The translations under genes and the position numbers were made by a program. A stretch of DNA of 64,000 bases from Nodularia sp. LEGE 06071 (GTDB taxonomy: Bacteria; Cyanobacteriota; Cyanobacteriia; Cyanobacteriales; Nostocaceae). Position 1 is the stretch's first letter; every line of letters begins with the position of its first letter. Positions 17,931 through 25,719 of the stretch are shown piece by piece. The DNA is taken from assembly GCF_015207755.1 (NCBI RefSeq), contig NZ_JADEWH010000009.1:62001-126000 (forward strand), in the 5' to 3' direction. The notes below the pieces were generated by a model that saw nothing but the letters and a program-made list of their open reading frames with translations, ran no database searches and was not told the origin of the DNA.

Positions 17931-17992
17931 AAGTAGGTCGGCGTAAATAAAGCCTTAAGAATGGTGCGTTACGGACTTCATCCTAACGCACC
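17931..17992. repeat. Dispersed repeat fragment plus hairpin
   Basis: AAGTAGGTCGGCGTAAATAAAG (17931-17952) is a short copy of the repeat at 45859 and 61709. It is followed by a hairpin in which GGTGCGTTA (17963-17971) pairs with TAACGCACC (17984-17992), similar to the GGTGGGTTA hairpin at 38153. Confidence 0.7.
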
Positions 17993-17997
17993 CTACT

Positions 17998-18098
17998 GGC
18001 ATGGCAAGCTTAAAATAGTGCATTATGGAAAAGCTGAAAACATTGATTTATCTCAATTTTTTCAAAAATCTATTGCAACATTTTAGCCTTGACACGCC
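17998..18098. mobile_element. MITE-like element, copy A
   Basis: A 101-bp element about 90% identical by eye to 38046-38146. The ends are imperfect inverted repeats (GGCATGGCAAGCTTAAAAT against, reversed, GGCGTGTCAAGGCTAAAAT). It has no coding capacity. It lies directly upstream of a coding remnant. Confidence 0.7.
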
Positions 18099-18121
18099 AC
18101 TACTGGCTTATATTTACATAG

Positions 18122-18274
18122 TTTGGTTTACCAGAAGTCAATGATTATCGGCTATTTGGAACCAGTAGTGCTACTGCTGTGGCTGACTTGACAAACCTCA
18201 CCGCTTCTGCTATGGGAATCTTAACGATCACTGATGGTTCTGGTCAATTCACGGGTGCAACAGGCAATAAATAA
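18122..18274 (+). pseudogene. Remnant of a gene, last 50 codons, family not recognised
   Basis: An uninterrupted frame of 50 codons ends in TAA at 18272. It has no start codon of its own and is cut off upstream by a stop and by the MITE-like element 23 bp away. The translation contains FGLPEVNDYRLFGTS and TNLTASAMGILTITDGSGQF, a Thr/Ser/Gly-rich pattern typical of real extracellular or structural beta proteins and not of random DNA. I cannot name the parent family. Confidence 0.45.
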
Positions 18275-18325
18275 TCTGTCCTGGTTTCCTGCCGCTATAT
18301 TTGGGAATCAGATAGATAATGTAGT

Positions 18326-18505
18326 ATGATTGATAAAATTAGGAATTACGTGGCTCTTGTAGTTTTCAGTGCAAAAACAAAGACGGGTGAGCATTTACCA
18401 ATATTCACTATAGAAGTAATACCCCAATCCCCTACAGCAGTGTCTTCTACCATCATTACGCGAGAGCCAATCTTAATTAAGGGAAATTTCGGGGAGCAAA
18501 CTTAA
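18326..18505 (+). CDS. Short open frame, 59 codons, possible small protein or remnant
   Basis: ATG at 18326 to TAA at 18503. The translation (MIDKIRNYVALVVFSAK, then GEHLPIFTIEVIPQSPTAV, ending LIKGNFGEQT) has a protein-like composition, but there is no ribosome site and no recognised domain. It lies between the MITE-like element with its remnant and the kinase gene, so it may be further debris from the same disrupted locus. Confidence 0.35.
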   Translation: MIDKIRNYVALVVFSAKTKTGEHLPIFTIEVIPQSPTAVSSTIITREPILIKGNFGEQT

Positions 18506-18538
18506 AATAATTTATTGTGCAGTCGCGCCTGTCAGATG

Positions 18539-20587
18539 ATGATCTGCTGCTTAAATCCCGATTGCCCAAATCCCCTCAATTCTGACAACCAGAAGTTATG
18601 CCAAACTTGTAGCACTCCCTTGGTGCCACTTTTGCGAAATCGCTTCCGCGTCATTCGGGTACTTTCCGATGAGGGGGGATTTGGCAGAACCTATTTATCC
18701 GAAGATACAGATAAACTCAATGAACGTTGTGTAATCAAGCAATTAGCGCCGAAGTTTCAAGGAACTTGGTCGCAAAATAAAGCCGTAGAGTTATTTGCCG
18801 AAGAAGCAAAGCGTCTCCAAGAATTGGGAGAACATCCACAAATACCAACTCTGCTGGCTTATTTTGAGCAAGACAACTGTTTGTATTTGGTACAACAGTT
18901 TGTGAATGGGCAGAACTTGTTAAACGAGTTGCAACGGCGAAAAGTTTATCGCCCTGGGGAAATTGAAGCAATTTTGCGGCATTTATTGCCTGTCCTCAAG
19001 TTTATCCATGATCGTGGTGTGATTCACCGCGACATCAAACCAGAAAATATTATCCGACGACATGGTGATGGACGATTAAGCTTGATAGATTTTGGTTCCT
19101 CGAAGCAATTCACGACGAGAGTACAGAAGAAAATCGGTACATCCATTGGTTCTCATGGTTATTCACCATTGGAACAAATTAAAGACGGTAAGGCTTACCC
19201 AGCTAGTGATTTGTTTGGTTTGGGGGCGACTTGCTTTCATTTACTTACTGGAATTTCCCCGTTTCAGTTGTGGATGGAATATGGCTATGGCTGGGTGACT
19301 AATTGGCGACAATATTTGCGGAGTCCATTGAGTACTGAATTGGATTATGTTCTCGATCGCCTATTGAAAAAAGATATCCAGCAGCGTTACCAATCAGCAG
19401 ATGAAGTCATTAGAGACTTGACCCCAAAACAACCACTAGCACTACCGCCAGCAGGTAAGTCTTCGCGAAAACTCCCAGCAACTCAGATTTCGTCTTTGCC
19501 AATCAAATATACCTTACTGAAAAATCTCGTGTTGGTATGTGCTTTAATTCTGTTATTTGGCATTGAGGATTCTTGGTATCAGCAATATCGCCGTGTCCAA
19601 ACTGTTTTATTGTCTCAGCTGAGTCAACATCATCGGATTCCAGGTGGAGCTGTTGCTGATCAGTCGCCCAGTTTGACTTTAAATAATATTTCTTTAGCTA
19701 AAACCCTGCAAGGTCATGAACATTTGGTTTTATCTGTGGCTATTAGTCCCGATAGCCAGATTTTGGTTAGCAGTGGTGATGCTTACGGCGACAAGCTACG
19801 CCTGATCAAAGTTTGGAATCTGGCTACTGGAGAGGAAATTGCGACTCTCAAAAGCCATTTGCAAAGGGTAAATGTGGTGGCTCTCAGCCCAGATGGACGC
19901 ACTTTGGTGAGTGGTAGTGATGATAAAACCATCAAAATTTGGGATCTCACCACTGGTGAGTTAGTTCGGACGCTGAGGGGACATTCCGATTCAATTCAGG
20001 CGATCGCTATTAGTCCAGATGGTGCAACTGTGGTGAGTGGTAGCGATGATCAGACGATTAAACTGTGGAATATGGCTACGGGAAGGTTAAGAAGCACTCT
20101 CAGAGGGCATACATCTTGGGTGCGATCGCTGGCTATTAGCCCGGATGGTGTGACTTTGGTGAGTGGTAGTTTTGATAAAACGATTAAAATTTGGGATTTA
20201 AAAAAAGCTGTTTTTATTGACACACTGGGGTCAGATGCGGAAACGGTGACAGATGTGGCTTTTAGTCCGGATGGTTTGACTCTGGCTAGTGCTAGTCGCG
20301 ATCGCACAATTAAACTTTGGAATCTAGCTACAAAACAGAAAACTCACACCCTGCGAGAAAATTCGGAAACGGTGACATCGATTGCTTTTAGTCCAGATAA
20401 TACAACTCTGGTGAGTGGTGGTCGCGATCGCACGATTAAACTGTGGAATTTAGCCACCGGCGAAGAGATGCGTACACTTGTAGGACACGCCGAGACTGTC
20501 ACTTCCGTCGCTATCAGCCCCGATGGTCAAACCCTTGTCAGTGCTAGCGAAGACAACACGATCATGATTTGGCGGGTGTCTCTGTAA
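18539..20587 (+). CDS. Ser/Thr protein kinase with zinc ribbon and WD40 repeats
   Basis: About 682 residues from the MICCLNPDC start, which is the usual N-terminus of this cyanobacterial kinase family; an upstream TTG at 18515 is less likely. The order is: zinc ribbon (CCLNPDC then CQTC), kinase domain (DEGGFGRTYL glycine loop, CVIKQL lysine, VIHRDIKPEN catalytic loop, LIDFGSS), a membrane segment (LVLVCALILLFGIED), then about seven WD40 repeats of the VAISPDG, LVSGSDDKTIKIWDL type. All catalytic residues are present. The beta propeller would face the periplasm or lumen if the single membrane span is real. It is probably an envelope or light/stress signalling kinase; substrates are unknown. 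Confidence 0.93.
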   Translation: MICCLNPDCPNPLNSDNQKLCQTCSTPLVPLLRNRFRVIRVLSDEGGFGRTYLSEDTDKLNERCVIKQLAPKFQGTWSQNKAVELFAEEAKRLQELGEHPQIPTLLAYFEQDNCLYLVQQFVNGQNLLNELQRRKVYRPGEIEAILRHLLPVLKFIHDRGVIHRDIKPENIIRRHGDGRLSLIDFGSSKQFTTRVQKKIGTSIGSHGYSPLEQIKDGKAYPASDLFGLGATCFHLLTGISPFQLWMEYGYGWVTNWRQYLRSPLSTELDYVLDRLLKKDIQQRYQSADEVIRDLTPKQPLALPPAGKSSRKLPATQISSLPIKYTLLKNLVLVCALILLFGIEDSWYQQYRRVQTVLLSQLSQHHRIPGGAVADQSPSLTLNNISLAKTLQGHEHLVLSVAISPDSQILVSSGDAYGDKLRLIKVWNLATGEEIATLKSHLQRVNVVALSPDGRTLVSGSDDKTIKIWDLTTGELVRTLRGHSDSIQAIAISPDGATVVSGSDDQTIKLWNMATGRLRSTLRGHTSWVRSLAISPDGVTLVSGSFDKTIKIWDLKKAVFIDTLGSDAETVTDVAFSPDGLTLASASRDRTIKLWNLATKQKTHTLRENSETVTSIAFSPDNTTLVSGGRDRTIKLWNLATGEEMRTLVGHAETVTSVAISPDGQTLVSASEDNTIMIWRVSL

Positions 20588-20913
20588 TAGGTGTTGCATA
20601 TAGCTTGCAATTGAGATACTCAATTGCATAATATGAGTTCCAACAACAACACCAATGAGATAGCACAGTGTTGAAAACAACCAGCTATATGGGTTTTCAA
20701 CATTTACTTTAAATCATCAATTGTCACAAATGAAATAATGTGCATATAGCACGTTTACCAGGCTTTACTTAGTTCGGTAAAAAAGACTTTGTATGTACCC
20801 TAAAAACTCAGATATGGGAATCCGGTTTGATATCTGTAGCTTGCGTGGCGAAGCCATAATTATTTACGTAGGCATTCAAATTGCAAAAATTTTGGATTTT
20901 AGGATAGAAACAG
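20588..20913. other. Intergenic spacer with a hairpin
   Basis: TGCAATTGA (20606-20614) pairs perfectly with TCAATTGCA (20620-20628), just past the kinase stop. It is a hairpin without a U tract. The rest is AT-rich, with the dispersed phrase TTGCGTGGCGAAGCCA near 20840. No gene is seen. Confidence 0.5.
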
Positions 20914-21846
20914 ATGCTCGATGGTATCTTAAAGACCCAATTAGACAACGAACCAACCAGGAAAAAGCGTGTTCAATGTATAGTTTGTAATCACTCAATA
21001 AATGAAAATGATAAATCTGCATTGGCGACTTTCGCTTGTAATCTTAGAGCTTTTAGAAATGAAACCTTTAATGTTTGGCGATGCCCAAAATGTCAGACAA
21101 TTCATTGTCTAGATGTCGTTGATTTGCCACACTACTACGCCAAATATCCCATTACTCAGGCAAAACTAACATGGCAGTACCGTTTAATTTATAAAAATCT
21201 GACCCGAAGACTGACAACACATGGTTTTTCCAAAAATCATTCATTGCTCGATTATGGCTGTGCCAATGGTCTATTTCTAGAGTATCTGCGACAACAAGGC
21301 TTTAGCAATTGTCATGGTTATGACCTCTATGCTCCTGAAGACGGATTTGGCAATCGGACAACACTAAAGCATGGCCAATTCGATTACATCTTGCTCCAAG
21401 AAGTGATTGAACATGTTGAAGATCCTAATGAATTATTATCTGAATTAGATAGCTTGCTTGCACCTGGTGGACATATTCTCATTGGCACACCAAATGCTGC
21501 TCATCTTGATCTGACTCGACCCAATATATCCGACTTTTATAATCAGGTTCATGTTCCCTATCATCTTCATATCTACACTCGTGAAGCTCTTGAATCTCTA
21601 GGGCATCTCCAAGGATGGAAGCCTGTAGATTTCTTTGATCGATCTTATTACGATACACCCTGGTTTAGCATGAACACTCGTGCTTTTAATCAGTACCAAA
21701 ATCTTTTTGATGGATCAATTGACGTTGTTTATGAACCTATTCAACCTGGGAAAGCACTGAGTTCTTACAAATTCTGGTTCTACTCTCTTTTTGGTTATTG
21801 GTTGAGTTTCCGAACTGGAATGGCAGTTATGTTCCGTAAAAACTGA
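20914..21846 (+). CDS. SAM-dependent methyltransferase with N-terminal zinc ribbon
   Basis: 310 residues. A CxxC pair (CIVC, about 22-25) and a second one (CPKC, about 57-60) form a zinc-ribbon-like head, followed by a class I methyltransferase domain: motif I LLDYGCANGLFLEYL (about 108), DYILLQEVIEHVEDP (about 150) and GGHILIGTPN. This layout is common in methyltransferases of surface polysaccharide or lipid gene clusters. It is the first gene of a four-gene plus-strand accessory block. Its last 71 bp are repeated downstream at 22943. The start is ATG with GATAGAAACAG before it, a weak ribosome site. Substrate unknown. Confidence 0.85.
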   Translation: MLDGILKTQLDNEPTRKKRVQCIVCNHSINENDKSALATFACNLRAFRNETFNVWRCPKCQTIHCLDVVDLPHYYAKYPITQAKLTWQYRLIYKNLTRRLTTHGFSKNHSLLDYGCANGLFLEYLRQQGFSNCHGYDLYAPEDGFGNRTTLKHGQFDYILLQEVIEHVEDPNELLSELDSLLAPGGHILIGTPNAAHLDLTRPNISDFYNQVHVPYHLHIYTREALESLGHLQGWKPVDFFDRSYYDTPWFSMNTRAFNQYQNLFDGSIDVVYEPIQPGKALSSYKFWFYSLFGYWLSFRTGMAVMFRKN

Positions 21847-21920
21847 TAATAATTACTGTTAAACACAGGTTAGCTTTACCTGTATAGTTGCGATTTAGAT
21901 AATTAAAAGGTAAAGAAGGT

Positions 21921-22889
21921 ATGACCAATACTCTCTCGCAATCACAATTACTTCAGAATGTAAATCTTCCTTCTCCTTTGGTTAAACCGCTTGATGATAA
22001 TAACCATATTGTGAATTTAATTGCTGAAATCACGAACCAATCGGTTATATCAGTTCGGCAGAATCTCTACCAAGAGCAAATTTGCTGTGGTAGCAGACAA
22101 AGGCATGATTTTCTTGGACGGGGCTTAGTCCCACATATCTGGAGCAACGAAATAAACGAATTTTATCAGGATACGGATGCGTTTTTGTACGGTTGCATAG
22201 TGTGGAACCGGAATAAAATTAAGCTACAAATGCGTGAGTGGATTGGAAAGTATTTGAGCCGCGAAAAGAGTTCTTTTAAGATTCTGTGTCTGGGAGATGG
22301 GTTGGGCATAGATACTCTGTATCTAGCTCAGGCGGGACATCAACTTACTTATTATGATGTACCGGGGTATACAGAAAAATTCGCTCGCTTACTGTTTAAG
22401 GACTCAGCCCTGCCAATACAGATTTTGAACGATGCAGAGGCAATCCCCAAAGCAGCCTACGATGTAGTTTTATGCTTAGACGTACTAGAACATCTTCCTA
22501 GTCCATCCTCCTTAGTAGCTGAAATTGTTAGCTATCTTCGACCTAGTGGACGGGCTATAATACACGCCCCGTTCTATAATCTTTCCGAGAATTGTATGAC
22601 GCACCTGAAATCTAACCAAAAGTACAGTGGTAAATTGAATTTGTTTACTAAACACGGATTATGTTTGATTGATGGACAAGTTGGCTGGAACCCGATTGTA
22701 TTTCGTAAAGTTGACCAAAAAACAGAGATACCTAGTTGGTGGAATCCTCATCTGTTGGGTTTGCGGTTAATGGGGCTGTATATAGCAGTAGCCACTAGTC
22801 TATGGGGGAATCCTTTTGATTGGATTGTTGATAAGAACAATCAGTTTGACCATGCTCACTTATGTGGTCTTATTGATAGTCAAAGCTAA
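21921..22889 (+). CDS. SAM-dependent methyltransferase
   Basis: A 322-residue class I methyltransferase. Motif I is ILCLGDGLGIDTLYLAQAG (about 116-134), then YYDVPG (acidic motif II position), DVVLCLDVLEHLPSP (about 178) and RPSGRAIIHAP. The N-terminal 90 residues are a helical region without a recognised domain. AAAGGTAAAGAAGGT precedes the ATG. It lies 74 bp after the zinc-ribbon methyltransferase and probably belongs to the same transcription unit. The pairing of two methyltransferases with a family 2 glycosyltransferase suggests modification of a glycan or glycolipid. Confidence 0.82.
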   Translation: MTNTLSQSQLLQNVNLPSPLVKPLDDNNHIVNLIAEITNQSVISVRQNLYQEQICCGSRQRHDFLGRGLVPHIWSNEINEFYQDTDAFLYGCIVWNRNKIKLQMREWIGKYLSREKSSFKILCLGDGLGIDTLYLAQAGHQLTYYDVPGYTEKFARLLFKDSALPIQILNDAEAIPKAAYDVVLCLDVLEHLPSPSSLVAEIVSYLRPSGRAIIHAPFYNLSENCMTHLKSNQKYSGKLNLFTKHGLCLIDGQVGWNPIVFRKVDQKTEIPSWWNPHLLGLRLMGLYIAVATSLWGNPFDWIVDKNNQFDHAHLCGLIDSQS

Positions 22890-22942
22890 AGGCATTTAAA
22901 TATGATCTAGAGCTTTAAAAAGCACTGATTTTTGATAATTTC

Positions 22943-23013
22943 TGATTCTACTCTCTTCTGAGTAATTGGTTGAGTTTCCGCACTGGAATGGCAGTTATGT
23001 TCCGTAAAAGCTG
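22943..23013 (+). pseudogene. Duplicated 3' end of the methyltransferase gene
   Basis: 71 bp match 21775-21845 (the last codons of the first methyltransferase) with about eight differences: FYSLLSNWLSFRTGM here against FYSLFGYWLSFRTGM. The normal TGA is lost (TGT), the frame reads on for a few codons, and a TGA lies directly upstream, so it is non-coding debris. It implies that a third copy, or a duplication of the block, has been deleted. Confidence 0.8.
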
Positions 23014-23287
23014 TTTAGGCAAAAGCCTAAAACTCAGCTTTGCAGTACCCGTAATTTAAATTGGCGCAAAACGATTCATCACTATTCACACTTCTTGCCC
23101 TCAGCGTATTGCTTTTCTCAATCTAGTTTAAGCTAATAAATTTTCAGCTTGCATAATAACACAAGTCGGTAAGATACCCACCCCACAAAGATTTTGTGTC
23201 CAGACAAGATGCAAATTAAATGTTTTTCAGCTTAGTCCATAAGTTCTACGAACTTCTTTCAAGAAAGCTTCTATCTCAAAAACTTAG
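23014..23287. other. Spacer, no gene seen
   Basis: AT-rich region between the methyltransferase fragment and the glycosyltransferase. It is likely to hold the promoter of the latter. No repeat or RNA gene was recognised. Confidence 0.5.
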
Positions 23288-24562
23288 ATGATTATTGAAA
23301 ATATGAACGAATTAGCAATGATTATTTTTGGCGTTCTAGCGATTTTAGTGATTTACCCGACGCTAAAGGTACTGAATTTCATATCGTTATTTCATTCACC
23401 AAGTCTAGAACCTGTGCAGGATGAAGCATTGCCAAAAGCTGCAATTGTTCTTTCCCTGCGAGGTGCTGATCCGTTTTTAACTGATTGTGTCCATGCTCTG
23501 CTAAACCAGAATTACCCACAATATAAAGTACACATTGTTATCGATAGTCAGGAAGACCCCGCCTGGAAAATTGTCAATGATACGATTTTGCAGGAACAAG
23601 CAATAAATGTCCAAGTCAACCCTTTAATTTTTAGACATGATACTTGCAGTCTCAAATGTAGTGCATTAGTTCAAGCTATTTCACAACTAGACGATTCTTA
23701 TGAAGTAGTGGCACTATTAGATGCTGATGTTGTCGCTCATCCTAACTGGCTGCGTGAACTTGTAGCACCTTTGGCAGATAACCAAGTCGGAGCTACCACA
23801 GGAAATCGCTGGTATATACCGCAAATCGGAAAGTGGGGTTCGCTGGTTCGATATATGTGGAATGCGGCAGCTGTCATCTTCATGTATATCTACCAATGCC
23901 CTTGGGGAGGTTCAATGGCTTTGAAACTTTCCGTCTTACGCAAAGCGCAGTTGCTGGAAACATGGAAACAAGGAGTTTCAGTTGATACCCCTATTCATAA
24001 AGCATTGCGAGAAATTGGCTTAAAAGTAAAATTTGTACCCTCAGTCATGATGAGTAATCGTGAAGAGTGTAACTTTGCTCAATGCTTGCGCTTTATTACA
24101 CGCCAATTACTGGTGGCACGGCTCTACAATCCCAACTGGATTGTGATTGCTAGCGCAGTATTCATAAGTACATTAGCTTTGCTAATGATCCCGCCAATGC
24201 TATTGTTTGCCTTAATCAATAGCAACTTTGATACTGCAATTCTGATTGTCGGCGGAGCCGTAAGCTATATTTTGGGAATGGCTTTATTACTGGCATTAGG
24301 GGAGCAAGGCGTAAGACGAGTGCTTCGGGATAGGGGCGAACCAACGGAGAGTTATTCTGTCCTCATGATGGCAAAAATATTGATAGCGATTCCCTTAACA
24401 CAGTTGGTTTATGCTGTCACTACCATATCCGCGATCTTGGCACAAAGTGTCGAGTGGCGTGGTATTACCTATCAAATCAAAGATGCCTGGAATATTCGTT
24501 TAACCAAATACTATCCTTATCAAAACTCGAACAAACCTCTAGATACTAATGTTTCACTTTGA
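23288..24562 (+). CDS. Membrane glycosyltransferase, family 2
   Basis: 424 residues. It has an N-terminal membrane segment (about 8-30), a GT2 catalytic domain and two or three C-terminal membrane segments (about 290-390). Motifs are AIVLSLRGADP, the DxD-type ALLDADVVAHPNW, PWGGSMALKLSVL, VDTPIHKAL (catalytic Asp region) and RFITRQLLVAR, which takes the place of the QxxRW motif. The layout matches processive or lipid-linked glycosyltransferases such as ceramide glucosyltransferase-like or BcsA-like enzymes. The second start (MNELAMIIF, codon 6) is also possible. It is probably functionally linked to the neighbouring methyltransferases. Confidence 0.85.
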   Translation: MIIENMNELAMIIFGVLAILVIYPTLKVLNFISLFHSPSLEPVQDEALPKAAIVLSLRGADPFLTDCVHALLNQNYPQYKVHIVIDSQEDPAWKIVNDTILQEQAINVQVNPLIFRHDTCSLKCSALVQAISQLDDSYEVVALLDADVVAHPNWLRELVAPLADNQVGATTGNRWYIPQIGKWGSLVRYMWNAAAVIFMYIYQCPWGGSMALKLSVLRKAQLLETWKQGVSVDTPIHKALREIGLKVKFVPSVMMSNREECNFAQCLRFITRQLLVARLYNPNWIVIASAVFISTLALLMIPPMLLFALINSNFDTAILIVGGAVSYILGMALLLALGEQGVRRVLRDRGEPTESYSVLMMAKILIAIPLTQLVYAVTTISAILAQSVEWRGITYQIKDAWNIRLTKYYPYQNSNKPLDTNVSL

Positions 24563-24582
24563 GGTGTAAGTTTCTCAAGCTT

Positions 24583-24705
24583 ATACCAATTATTTGTGAG
24601 GCTGCATATTATTTTTACCCCACCCCTAACCCCTCCCCGCAGGCGAGGAGGGGAACTGGATTTCTGGTTAAATTCTATTTATGCATCTTTATATTAAATT
24701 GGTAT
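24583..24705. repeat. Repeat element with ATACCAATT/AATTGGTAT ends
   Basis: A 123-bp element with perfect 9-bp terminal inverted repeats (24583-24591 and 24697-24705). The core CCCACCCCTAACCCCTCCCC, followed by GCAGGCGAGGAGGGGAACTGGA, is a GC-rich hairpin that recurs inverted at 57569-57613. The left end resembles 4411-4436. Confidence 0.65.
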
Positions 24706-24843
24706 TAGATGTTGAATCATTGTTACTAAGTTAGGTATAAAGATGAAATTTGCAAGCTGTGTTGATTCAAGATTTCACAAATTTTTTAGAAGCAATGCAA
24801 CATCTGATTAGATAAGAATCCCCCACATTTTTTATCAAAATAA

Positions 24844-25680
24844 ATGATTAATCCAAACACTGTCAGCTTAGGTACTATTCAAGAAACACTGCTAATTACC
24901 CTGTGGGCAAGGGCATTTGAAATGAACCAAATCGACCCCATTATGGTTGATTCAGGGTCTGCTGATATCCTGGCTAAAATTGACTATGATTTTCAAAGAT
25001 TCTCCCAAGACAAAAGCTCTCAAGCGATAATATGTATTCGCAACAAAGCATTTGACGAGATAGTTAAACAGTTTTTGCAAACCTATTCACTAACTTCTAT
25101 TTTAGAAATTGGCACAGGTTTGAATAATAGATTTGAACGATTAGATGATGGTAATTTAAATTGGTTTGATCTAGATTTACCTGATACAATGGCTGTCAGA
25201 AAACGCTTTTTTCAGGAGAGTGATCGCCGTCGATTTATTTCGGCTTCTGTGTTAGAAACAGAGTGGATAGATGAGGTTAAAAGCTTAAGCAATAGTCCAA
25301 TGTTATTTATTGCAGAGGGTGTTTTACTTTATTTTTCTGAGCAGCAAGTGAAGAGGATATTTAAAACATTGGCAGAACACTTTCCGGGTTCGTGGATTTT
25401 ATTTGATGCCACTTCCCCATTCTTAATTAGCATTCGTCGTGGATTCGATGCAGTTAAATATACAAATGCTAAGTACCAGTGGGGAATTCGCAATATTCAG
25501 GAAATACAAGCTTGGGATTCAAGATATCAGGTGCATCGTTCGCTCTATATCCCAGCAGATTTTCCTCAATACTTAAACAGATTTCCTTTTATAGAACGGT
25601 TGATGATGTACTTATTTCCCAGATTTCAACGTATGTACGGGGTACATTTGATTAAATTATCAGATTTTAATGCTCAATGA
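24844..25680 (+). CDS. Leucine carboxyl methyltransferase-like (LCMT/PPM1) SAM O-methyltransferase
   Basis: 278 residues of the LCMT/PPM1 methyltransferase family. SILEIGTGLNNRFERL is motif I, NWFDLDLP follows with the acidic pair, and MLFIAEGVLLYFSEQQVK is the family signature. Bacterial members usually methylate carboxyl or hydroxyl groups in secondary metabolites or fatty-acid-like substrates. The upstream 280 bp hold a repeat element, so it may have its own promoter. It is the last gene of the accessory block; no polyketide synthase or peptide synthetase is next to it. Substrate unknown. Confidence 0.85.
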   Translation: MINPNTVSLGTIQETLLITLWARAFEMNQIDPIMVDSGSADILAKIDYDFQRFSQDKSSQAIICIRNKAFDEIVKQFLQTYSLTSILEIGTGLNNRFERLDDGNLNWFDLDLPDTMAVRKRFFQESDRRRFISASVLETEWIDEVKSLSNSPMLFIAEGVLLYFSEQQVKRIFKTLAEHFPGSWILFDATSPFLISIRRGFDAVKYTNAKYQWGIRNIQEIQAWDSRYQVHRSLYIPADFPQYLNRFPFIERLMMYLFPRFQRMYGVHLIKLSDFNAQ

Positions 25681-25719
25681 TTTGAATATTTATAAGGAAG
25701 ATTAAGATCAAGAAAATGC

